Source: Aquimarina muelleri DSM 19832
Lineage (GTDB): Bacteria > Bacteroidota > Bacteroidia > Flavobacteriales > Flavobacteriaceae
NCBI RefSeq assembly: GCF_000430665.1
Contig: NZ_AUML01000017.1
Span: forward strand, 1 to 64,000
Direction of reading: 5' to 3'
Length of the DNA stretch: 64,000 bases
Positions 44,517 to 53,500 of this stretch are shown here, in pieces. The position numbers and the translations under genes are program-made. Under the pieces are notes generated by a model. It saw only the letters and a program-made list of their open reading frames with translations, was not told the DNA's origin and did no database searches. Position 1 is the first letter of the stretch; every line of letters starts with the position of its first letter.

Positions 44517-45084
44517 TCTTTTTTTATTTTAGGGCATACTTCTGGGGTAGTAGAAGTATTAATTTTTTAAGGATAGCCTCATCATTTTTTAGGCCTTAGA
44601 TCTTTTAAAATATGTTTAACATTCTTCTGGGGATTTTTGAAGACTATTTTACATTTTGACGAATTTACTTTTTGTAGAATTGACTATTAAGTACTAATTA
44701 TCAACTCTATGTAAAATTAACATCTGTTTTCGAGATTTCATTACGGTAAAACCTCAAAATGTTTACGAAAGCGTAAAAAATGTGTATTTCGTCGATAATT
44801 AAGTGTATTTAATTAAAAATTTAACATTTAAAAATCTTTTAAAGAAGGTAAAAGACTACAAGTGTTAATAAAAAATGCAGATTTTTGTAAAGAATTAGTG
44901 TTAAAAAAGAAGTTTTTTTCTATTTACGGTAATGATTATATAAAATTATGTTAAAAAAAATGAAGTTTTTATGAAATAAAAGAAAATCAGAAATGGAATT
45001 TTAATAAAACTTATTGTGTTTTTGATTGCTGTTATTTTTGTTATTCTTAGCTTTAACAATATTAACCTGTTATTCCACAAAATA
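44517..45084. other. Divergent intergenic region between GT2 and TPR-barrel genes
   Basis: About 570 nt, strongly AT-rich. It contains GACGAA-type half-sites at 44657 (TGACGAATTT, plus strand) and 44785-44794 (CGACGAAATA, minus strand), weaker than those elsewhere. A GTG-started extension of the TPR gene begins at 45016 but is unlikely. No other gene. Confidence 0.45.
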
Positions 45085-47181
45085 ATGTTCTCAAAAACCT
45101 TCTTTTTAAGCTTTTTATTTCTTTTTTCAATTTCCTTTTTATCTGCACAAGATATGCAGGAAGGTTTTGGTTATCTTGAAACAGGAAAGTATGATAAAGC
45201 AAAATCTTTTTTTAAGATCATTTTAGAGAAATACCCTAATAATAGAACAGCTCTTTTGTGTTATGGTAGATCGGTTGGTTTATTAGGAGATTCGCAGAAA
45301 GCAGTATCTATTTTTACAGCGTTAAAAAAAGACTACCCAAATGATTTTGAAATTAAGTTGAATTATGCTGAAGCACTACTCTGGGATAAACAATTTATAG
45401 ATGCAGAAAAATTTTATGAAACCTTGATTCAGGAAGATAATACAAGTTTTCCTGCTGTGCTAGGATATGCTAATACCTTATCTAATTTAAAAAAGTATAA
45501 AAAAGCATTAGAAATAGTGAATAAAGCATTGACATTACAAAAAGGAAACCCAAATGCTTTGTTATCCCGAAAATATATTCGCTTAGGTTATGCCAATGCG
45601 TTGGCACAAGACAAAAAATATAAAGAAGCTATAGAGTTACTGGATCAAAACCTTATAGATTTTCCTAAGGATAAAGATACATTACTGAATAAGGCTAATA
45701 TTTATTTAGTTACCAATAATCTGGAAGAAGCAGAAAAAGCGTATACTGATTTAGCGATAAGCAAAGAGGATAGTATCACATCCTTAAATGGTAAAGCTTT
45801 AGTTGCTCATAAAAAAAGTAAAGAAAAAAAAGCACTGAAAATAGCAAATACCGCTAAAGAAAAAGTGGTTGGTTTTAAAGACAACAAAAATCTTTATTTA
45901 TCTACACAAGAGCGATATATACAAGCATTATTATGGAATAAAAAATTTAAGACAGCAAATAATGAAATTGATAAATTACAGTTAGAGTACTCTAATAATA
46001 GGATATCTGCTTTGCAGGCAACACATGGCATGTATACCAGTAACTTTAAAAAGAGTTTAGAAAGTTATATTTCTATATTAAACAAAGATAAAAGCTCTTT
46101 TGATGGTAATTTAGGAATTGCAAACGCATATAGAGCGGTAGGAGAGGATATGAAATCTTATACATATGCTTTTAAAACATTGCAATATTATCCAAAACAG
46201 CAAGATGCAGAAAAATTGATAAAGACTTTAAAAAAGTCTCATACACCTTTTATCGAAGAAAAAACAGCATTTACTTTTGATAATGGAGATAATGAAGCTT
46301 TTATGATACAGTTAAAATCAGAAATTCCTTTATCAGAAAAACTTACTACAGAGTTTCAATATGATTATAGAACAACAAGAAATACGGTAAGTGAAAATGA
46401 AGCTACGTCGAATGATTTTTGGTTAGGATTATTATATAAGTTTAACGGCAGGCTCTCATTACAATCTAAGGTGGGGATTACTAATGCAAATGCATTTACA
46501 ACAGAGTATACAGAGTTTTTAGCTGAGGTAACTTTAAAAACGAAACCATTTAAGCTTCAAAACCTAGACATAGGATACAAAAGGGAACTGCAAAATTTTA
46601 ATGCAGATTTATTAAATAGAGAGATTGTAATGAATAATTATTTCTTGAATTATAATCTTAGTACCAATTTTAATTTAGGCTGGTATACACAGTATATATA
46701 TACTCCACAGACCGATGATAATATAAGAAACCTATTGTTTTCATCTTTATACTATACTTTTTTACAAAAACCTATTATAAAAGGAGGTATAAATTATCAA
46801 TATTTATCCTTTAAAGAGCAAGTGCCTGTAATTTATTTTAGTCCTGGACAATTTAATCTAGGAGAGATCTTTTTAGAGATTGTTAGTGATGCTGAAAAAA
46901 AATGGTTTTATAATGCTAGTGCAGCTTTAGGTAGACAATTTGTAGAACAAGATCCTGGATCTTCAACTTTTAGAGCAGAAGGAAAGTTTGGGTATCAATT
47001 TTCAGAGCGATTTAAGGCAAACCTATATGGTAAATATAGTAATATAGCTTCTGCTACAGCGGCTGGTTTTGAATACACAGAACTTGGTTTTCAGCTAAAA
47101 TGGTATTTTTTATCTAAACCTATTTTTGATAAAAAAATACAAAAGTTGCAAAATAATGAGGATGCAAATATGTCCAATTGA
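45085..47181 (+). CDS. TPR plus outer-membrane beta-barrel protein (YaiO-like)
   Basis: I choose the ATG at 45085 because it starts a clean signal peptide (MFSKTFFLSFLFLFSISFLSA, cut before QDMQ); the frame is open 23 codons further from a GTG. 698 aa. Residues about 25-390 are TPR repeats (GYLETGKYDKAKSFFKIILEKYP and later copies). About 400-690 is a beta-barrel with YaiO-like features, ending in aromatic-rich strands. TPR-barrel fusions export exopolysaccharide in Bcs, Pga and Pel systems, so this is the likely outer-membrane exit. Not linked in one operon with the synthases. Confidence 0.8.
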   Translation: MFSKTFFLSFLFLFSISFLSAQDMQEGFGYLETGKYDKAKSFFKIILEKYPNNRTALLCYGRSVGLLGDSQKAVSIFTALKKDYPNDFEIKLNYAEALLWDKQFIDAEKFYETLIQEDNTSFPAVLGYANTLSNLKKYKKALEIVNKALTLQKGNPNALLSRKYIRLGYANALAQDKKYKEAIELLDQNLIDFPKDKDTLLNKANIYLVTNNLEEAEKAYTDLAISKEDSITSLNGKALVAHKKSKEKKALKIANTAKEKVVGFKDNKNLYLSTQERYIQALLWNKKFKTANNEIDKLQLEYSNNRISALQATHGMYTSNFKKSLESYISILNKDKSSFDGNLGIANAYRAVGEDMKSYTYAFKTLQYYPKQQDAEKLIKTLKKSHTPFIEEKTAFTFDNGDNEAFMIQLKSEIPLSEKLTTEFQYDYRTTRNTVSENEATSNDFWLGLLYKFNGRLSLQSKVGITNANAFTTEYTEFLAEVTLKTKPFKLQNLDIGYKRELQNFNADLLNREIVMNNYFLNYNLSTNFNLGWYTQYIYTPQTDDNIRNLLFSSLYYTFLQKPIIKGGINYQYLSFKEQVPVIYFSPGQFNLGEIFLEIVSDAEKKWFYNASAALGRQFVEQDPGSSTFRAEGKFGYQFSERFKANLYGKYSNIASATAAGFEYTELGFQLKWYFLSKPIFDKKIQKLQNNEDANMSN

Positions 47182-47202
47182 TTTTAAAATAAATTAAAGA
47201 AA

Positions 47203-47228
47203 CAATTATACCCTTTTATTTATAATTG
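47203..47228. terminator. Hairpin at convergent gene ends
   Basis: CAATTATA/TATAATTG with a 10-nt loop lies between the two convergent stops. AT-only core and no long T-run, so weak. Confidence 0.35.
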
Positions 47229-47253
47229 CTTCCTTAATCCTATTATTGCTTAT

Positions 47254-49500
47254 TTACAAGCGTACTATTTTTTTAATAGTTCTGCCTTTTGTAGTTTCAA
47301 TTTCTATAAAATAGATACCAGATCTTAATGGTGAGATATCAAAAGTAGAATTTGATGTTTCTAATATCTTTCTTCCATAATAATTAAATATCGAGATTTT
47401 TTGGATAGGCATGGAGATATTTACAATCCCATCTGTTGGATTGGGGTATAATTTAAAAGAAGATAAAGTGTCTTCTTGTGGAATCATAATAGAGTCTATT
47501 AATATACAAGTAGATCTTTTTGTGCAACTATTTAATGTGATGTCAACAGCATAAGAGCCGTTTATAGTAGCGGTAAATGATTGGTTTGTTTCTCCTGCAA
47601 TAGGTGTATTGGTTTCGCAATTAATCCATTGATATGTTGCTTTATCTATATTGGCGGTCAGAATTAGAGAATTTCTAGTTAGAGTAGCTTCGCTTAATGC
47701 ATTAATGTTTATTTCTGCCGTACTAGAGCTAGTGCAACTGCCTGTAGTGGTATAGGTTACTATATAATTTCCGCTGGTGCTGGTAGCGATATCAATAGTT
47801 CCTGTATTGGGATCTATACTCAATCCTGTAGTGCTAGAGAATATACCTCCTGCTACTCCTGTAATAGTAGGAGTAGGATTAGTGGCATCCTTACAATATA
47901 CGACAGCATCATAGTAAAAACCTGAATCCTCTACCTCTTTGATCTCGATCATAGCGGTGCTAGAGCTAGGGCAGATCCCATAGGTGGTATAGGTTACTAT
48001 ATAATTTCCACTGGTACTGGTAGCGATATCAATAGTTCCTGTATTGGGGTCTATACTCAATCCTGTAGTGCTAGAGAATACACCGCCTGTTACTCCTGTA
48101 ATGGTAGGAGTAGGGTTAGTTGCATCTTTACAATACAGGGCTGCATCGTAGGTAAATCCTGGATCGTCTATGGCATTAACTGTAATTGTTATAGAGGTAC
48201 AGGTAGCTGTCGATTCGTCTATGCAAGATATATTTCCATCTTCTCCTCGTATATAATATGTGGTGCTTGGTGCTGTTGGGGTAACTACAAAAGTAGAGGT
48301 GTTTGTAGTGGTTGTACCTACTAGTGTGCCTCCGCAGGAGTCTGTATATATTGACCAGGTCGAAGCTATATTAAGATTACCAGTAATAGTTATAGTAGAA
48401 GTTTCTCCTTCGCAAAGTACAGATGTAGCGGTTATGTTGGATATAGTAGGAGCTATACATTCAGGCACTTGTCTAAACCAAGCAAATCTTGGATCATTAA
48501 AGTTTGCTAAAATAGCATCTTTTAGTCCATCCCCATTAACATCGCCAAAATCCACAGTAGAATAAGTTCCCATATCGGCATTGGTTAATTGGCTATGCAT
48601 AGTTTGTTGGGGAGTTGCAAAATGAGGGTTGGTAGCTGTTCCATCATTTTCTAACCATCTTACAAATCCATCATCTGTCATAAAATACATATCATAATCG
48701 CCATCTTTGTCAAAATCTTCAAATACAGGTATGGGTACATCCATGTTAGTATATGCGCTTTCATCGTCCCAAGGGCTATTTGCTTCAGATTGACGTTCAA
48801 AATTAGGGTTTTCTTTAGTTCCGATATTTTTGTAGTATGTTAGTTTGTCGCTACCCAATGCTACTAAATCCAGATCTGTATCATTGTCAAGATCTACAAA
48901 GCCCAACCCAGGAAACTCTGCAATATCTTGATCCAGAAGCCCAGGTATACAGGCAGGGATATACTCAAACACAGGAACTTCTGGGGAGCCAATATTTCTG
49001 TAAAAACGAACATTATCATTTCCAAGACCTTCATAATTACGATCGGTGCCTATAAATAAATCTAAATCTCCATCATTATCAATGTCTGCTAGTTGTGGGC
49101 GATTTTGATTTCTAACAGTATTGTTAATGTCTATTTTAATGGTATCTAAAGTTGGTATGGATGCCAGAACCCAATGAGGTGCTGTAATACTACCAGTGTT
49201 TTCGAAATAATGAATAGATCCTCTCTGGCTTCCTGAAATAAAATCCAGATCTTTATCATTATCCAGGTCTACCAGTATTGCTGACGGCAGACGCTGATCT
49301 GAGGTAGGAATCTTTGTAGCTCCTCCGGGACCATATAATCCAGCAGGTTCCACTCCAGGATAAGTAGGACCGGTAACACTTGGATTAGAAAGAATTTTTC
49401 CTCCTCTAAATTCCCATTTTATATGATCAGCCTGTGCAAAAAACAGTTGATTTCCTAAAAGGAAAAGCAAACCAATACGTAATAGTTTTTTCATAACCAT
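47254..49500 (-). CDS. T9SS surface protein with FG-GAP/VCBS-like repeats, 748 aa
   Basis: Signal peptide about 1-25 (KKLLRIGLLFLLGNQLFFAQ); the second Met at 49494 may be the true start. Residues about 60-350 carry FG-GAP/VCBS-type calcium motifs (DLDNDKDLDF, DIDNDGDLDLF, DVNGDGLKD), probably a beta-propeller. A region around 350-620 contains two near-identical 79-residue repeats. The C-terminal sorting domain (LYPNPTDGIVNISM, GIYFIEIETTKGRTIKKIVRL split) marks T9SS export. It is the third large secreted protein of the region. Ligand unknown. Confidence 0.85.
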   Translation of the reverse strand: MVMKKLLRIGLLFLLGNQLFFAQADHIKWEFRGGKILSNPSVTGPTYPGVEPAGLYGPGGATKIPTSDQRLPSAILVDLDNDKDLDFISGSQRGSIHYFENTGSITAPHWVLASIPTLDTIKIDINNTVRNQNRPQLADIDNDGDLDLFIGTDRNYEGLGNDNVRFYRNIGSPEVPVFEYIPACIPGLLDQDIAEFPGLGFVDLDNDTDLDLVALGSDKLTYYKNIGTKENPNFERQSEANSPWDDESAYTNMDVPIPVFEDFDKDGDYDMYFMTDDGFVRWLENDGTATNPHFATPQQTMHSQLTNADMGTYSTVDFGDVNGDGLKDAILANFNDPRFAWFRQVPECIAPTISNITATSVLCEGETSTITITGNLNIASTWSIYTDSCGGTLVGTTTTNTSTFVVTPTAPSTTYYIRGEDGNISCIDESTATCTSITITVNAIDDPGFTYDAALYCKDATNPTPTITGVTGGVFSSTTGLSIDPNTGTIDIATSTSGNYIVTYTTYGICPSSSTAMIEIKEVEDSGFYYDAVVYCKDATNPTPTITGVAGGIFSSTTGLSIDPNTGTIDIATSTSGNYIVTYTTTGSCTSSSTAEININALSEATLTRNSLILTANIDKATYQWINCETNTPIAGETNQSFTATINGSYAVDITLNSCTKRSTCILIDSIMIPQEDTLSSFKLYPNPTDGIVNISMPIQKISIFNYYGRKILETSNSTFDISPLRSGIYFIEIETTKGRTIKKIVRL
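47706..48166 (-). repeat. Tandem 237-bp coding repeat
   Basis: Two copies of a 79-codon unit containing CKDATNPTPTITGV and SIDPNTGTIDIATSTSGNY are almost identical at protein level and very similar in DNA, indicating recent duplication within the gene and a site of possible copy-number change. Confidence 0.75.
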
Positions 49501-50049
49501 AATAGTTTAAAGCGGTTGACTTCTATATATAATATAGAGCGTAACAGCATATAGATTAGTATATACTTTTATTTAAATACTAATTTTTTAAATGACTACA
49601 ATATTTTAACAAACCAATTATGGAGAAATGGCGGTAACTTAGAGATACTTTACATTCTCGTGGTTATGTGGTTTTAAGAATTATAGTATTACCATTACTT
49701 AGAAGGTGAAATATATGGTTTTTGTAAGGAACACTAATGTCTGCAAAACTAGCTATTTAGTTTTTCTTTAACAAGATAATATTTTGATAATATTTTGTTT
49801 TTTTAGGACGAGATATTCCAAAACCAAGTACATTAAAACAATCTAAAAACAGAAAAACTGTGGAAGAATTATTATACAATAATAGGACTAACAATAAGTT
49901 GTAAAAACTATTTTAGCATTAATATAATATATAGAACGATACATCTGGTACGAGTGTATTTGTGTAATGTGCGTGTGAGTTTTGAGAGCCTCAGCCCGCA
50001 GTAAATATTATGAAGGGGGGGATTTGGATTGTTTCTAGTCCTTGATATA

Positions 50050-50270
50050 CTTGATCCCAGCAACTGGGACAACACTTTTGATTGCCGGGAAGCAATACTA
50101 CCCTGCCGGGAAAGGTTTTTATAGTGCTGGGAGAGCATTCCTAACTGCTGGGGAGAGTTTCCTTACTTACGGGAATAGGAAACACCCCTACGGGAAGCAT
50201 TTTTTATTGCTGGGAAGAGGTTCTATATAGTTGGGGATATAAAATAAGCTACGGGAATGGTAAACATAGT
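50050..50270. repeat. Degenerate 21-bp minisatellite
   Basis: About nine units start with GCCGGGAA, GCTGGGAG, TACGGGAA or close variants, each about 21 bp long, starting near GCAACTGGG at 50059. For at least seven units the period is exactly 21, so translation of the plus strand gives heptads such as AGKQYYP, AGKGFYS and AGRAFLT. Later units drift in length. The frame starts at TTG and has no ribosome site, so I regard it as a repeat rather than a gene. Confidence 0.7.
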
Positions 50271-50304
50271 GCTAGGCTTAGAGTGCCTCAGCCCACGATA
50301 TGTA

Positions 50305-50435
50305 ACCACTACGAACCCTGAGGTGACTCGAAGGGGTCGTTTTCAGATTCTCAGCTCACAATGAGGTCAATTCGATTTTGTTCAATACCACTACGAACTC
50401 TGAGGTGACACGAAGGGGTCGTTTTCAGATTCTCA
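50305..50435. repeat. Two 49-bp direct repeats
   Basis: ACCACTACGAACCCTGAGG... at 50305-50353 and its copy at 50387-50435 differ at 2 of 49 positions, period 82 bp. They contain GAGGTGACTCGAAGGGGTCG, similar in style to common flavobacterial intergenic repeats. Function unknown. Confidence 0.8.
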
Positions 50436-50483
50436 ACTTCCAGCGAAATTTTTAATTTTCTAAATTCTTAATAATGTAAACAA

Positions 50484-50521
50484 AATAGCGAGGATAAACT
50501 TTTTATAGTATCCTCGCTATT
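50484..50521 (-). terminator. Strong terminator of surface protein B
   Basis: Perfect 13-bp stem AATAGCGAGGATA/TATCCTCGCTATT with a 12-nt loop, 36 nt after the minus-strand stop, followed on that strand by a TTTTGTTT run. Confidence 0.8.
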
Positions 50522-50556
50522 ACCCAAATCCTGAAAACTATTTGTTTTTGATGGGT

Positions 50557-53500
50557 TTATTGTATTACAAAACGTCCCTTGTATTTTTGTTTGTTGTCGC
50601 CTCGTAGTATATAAAAGTATATACCAGGAGTTAGGTTTTTGGTTTCAAAGGTTAGGGTGTTTCCGTTTAAAAACTTATTTTGTTGTCTAACCGTTCTTCC
50701 TACTCGGTCTATTACTGTTATTTCTAAAAATTCGTGCTTGCCAGGTACATAAATAGTTGTCGAAGTGCTAAAAGGGTTAGGATAGTTTTTAAGTTTTATA
50801 TTAGTAATTCCTTCATTTTCTGTGATAGTAATTTCTTCTTCTATAGCCTCTGTCTCTGTGCTTTCTTGAGTTTCTGTTTCCAATTCTGGATCACTATTTG
50901 TAGTTTGTGTTCCTGTAAGAGCAAGGTTAGACACTTCTAGATAGAAAGGAATAAAATTTTGATAGTCTCCTTGTACAGAAAATACAATGCTTCTTATTTT
51001 CCCTAAATTAGCCTTTGTATTGATGTTGTTTGTAAAGTCAGAAAACGCGATCGTATATGTTTTTTTCTCTTCGTTTTTTTCTATTTTATATCGAAGTCTG
51101 TTGTTCCAATCGGTAAGATCTTCGGTTACCAAAATCACTTCAATATCTCTATCTGCTTGCATGGCAAACTGTACTGCATCGTAGTTAGATACATCTAGAG
51201 TAAGCTCTCCTGCAAGGATATTTCTAAAAAGATTTACAGTTTCTTTTACTTTACCTTGTACTATTGCATTGCGCTCTATAGTATAGGTGTTTTCTATCGC
51301 TTCTTTATCTTGCGCAGTTACTGCAAAGGTATCTATTTGCACTCCTTGTTCCAGATAGTCTATACCCCAAGGGCCATCTGCCAGATATAATGCATCTAAT
51401 TGTAGGGAGTTTGCTGCGGTAATAGAAAACCCGATATCAAAAAGGTATCCTGTGTCTATAGTTATTTGCTCGTTATAGGCTCCTGAAAGAGATACGGTTT
51501 GTGTCTTATTTTCTTCGGAAGATAATTCTGTTTTTCTGATGTTACCATTAAAGGTAATATGGTTTGCTCCAAATTTATTGATAAGATTTAAGGTAAGTTT
51601 TCCGTTGGCATAGCTTCCTTTTTCAACAAAAACAGAAGGTACTCTTTGGTTTACTTTATGGCTTCTTAAGGGTTTATTAGTGATAAAAGAATCCAAAATA
51701 TGATTTGCAATATTTGCTACCTGCGATACAGATCCACCCCATACCTGAAAGTTAGTATAATCTCCTTCGGGATATTGGCCAATGTTCCATAAACTATAGA
51801 TTTCATTTTCTGCTTCTCCTTTTTTGATTGAAAACGTTAGTGCATATTCTATCTCTCCTGTAGCTCTTTCTATTCTGGTACTTACTATAGTATGATTTTT
51901 AATATCTACGGTTCGCACATCTAATAATTTAGAGCCATTTAATCGGTCACATATTGTTTTGGAATGGTCATAGACAGATCCTTTTGTTTCGGTAGCCAGT
52001 GCTGCTGCTACTCTTTGGTTTGCTTTATAGTAGTCTACAGAAAATACTGCTTTTGCATTAGTTATACCAAGTAGGTCTTCTGGGCTGGATACATAGGTAG
52101 ATTCTGTACCAAAAACTCCTGTTTTAGGAAAATAGGTGCTTAAATCTTCGCCATAAGAAGATTTATACGATTTTAAACCAGGTGTAAATCTTTTTTGTGA
52201 ACTTTTGGTATTATATACTGTATTTGTTTTTGTTCGGTTAAAATTACGTTTAGCTATTAAGTTGGCTAAATCTCCATTGCTTTCTAAGCCACCATTATTA
52301 GCCGAAGTAACATTGGTTGCGCTATCTATATTTACGTAGTTGTCGGTTGCTATTGCGGTATATGGATTTGCTGTTATATAGAACAGGGCATCATTAAAAT
52401 CTTGATCACAAGATGCATAGTCTCTTCGGATATCTTCAAAACCTAGTACGATTCTTTCGTTATCGGGATCTGATAATAATACATTGTGGTATCGTAAGGA
52501 AGAGTCGGTTTCTGGGTTATAATCAGGATTAGAATGTAATTGCCAGTATCCTGTTTCTACACAACCATCTGCCCATGCATTTGCTAGTAATACCCATCCT
52601 ATTCCTGTATTAGGAGGAAAAGTACCTATTTTAACTTTATCTCCTACTTGTAATCCGCCACCACTACCAACGGCAGATACATTAGGAAAAATAATGGTAA
52701 TATCCTCTGGAGCGGGCATTGATGGGGATGGATTGTTGATATCGTAGGTATAAAAGCCTAAGGTGTTTTTGTATCCCGCACCTTCTCCTACAAAGGTTAT
52801 CCAAATATCTGCTTGTTCTTGTACGACAACATCGGTATCATATCCAGAAGAGATATAATGTGGATTAAAATCCGGAACAGGATATCCTTCTGGTAAGGCA
52901 TTTTGTATACGGTCTAAGGTTGCTTGGGTAACGATGTCTTTTTCATCAAAATATAAAGGTGTCCCGTCTTGAGAGAATTCTCCAAGATAATTGTATCGGT
53001 CACAAATTTCTGGCATAGGAAAACTGTTTGGTGTTTGCCCCCCGTTTTCTGGATCAAAACTGCTTTTTCTTAAATCAAAATTATCGTCTAATCCGTCTGC
53101 ATCGGCATCGATACCAGATGCAGTAGTTTCTGCTACACCGTTACCATCGCTATCATAGGCTTCTGTAGTATCTAATATGCCGTTATTATCCGAATCTAAA
53201 TCTAAGTAATCATAAGTGCCATCTGCATCGGTATCTGTAGTACCATTTGTAGTACCTCCAAAATCGGAATCAAAAGTATCATCTAGCCCATCGGTATCTT
53301 GGTCTGTATTAGATAATTCTTTGTAGGCAGTACTGTTTTGACTTTCGATAAGGTCTACAATCCCATCATTGTCTGAGTCTGTATCGTAGCAGTCGTATAT
53401 AGTATCGTTATCGGTATCGTTTGGTACAAAAACATTTCCTGTTTGGTCGGGATCAAAAGTATCTGCAAGACCATCATTATCGGTGTCTGCGTAATTAGCG

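Larger units (their letters stand above)
49501..50556. other. Repeat-rich intergenic region
   Basis: About 1.05 kb without a convincing gene. It holds a 21-bp minisatellite (50050-50270), flanking GCCTCAGCCC copies near 49990 and 50287, two 49-bp direct repeats (50305-50435) and the terminator of the downstream minus gene (50484-50521). Frames through the minisatellite are open for about 62 codons but look like products of the repeat. Confidence 0.6.

Noticed and set aside
45016-45084. N-terminal extension of the TPR-barrel protein from a GTG
   Set aside because: The internal ATG at 45085 begins a clean signal peptide; the extension would bury it.
30003-47181. Calling the polymer region a Pel locus
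   Set aside because: Only the functional slots match. There is no PelD/PelE-like protein, the hydrolase is GH5-like rather than PelA-like, and the TPR-barrel is separate.
50042-50230. Heptad-repeat protein encoded by the minisatellite
   Set aside because: TTG start, no ribosome site, frame kept only because the unit is 21 bp; later units break the frame. The overlapping minus-strand frame at 49908-50138 was rejected for the same reason.
50050-50435. CRISPR array
   Set aside because: Units are adjacent and degenerate without unique spacers of constant length, and no cas gene is in the window.
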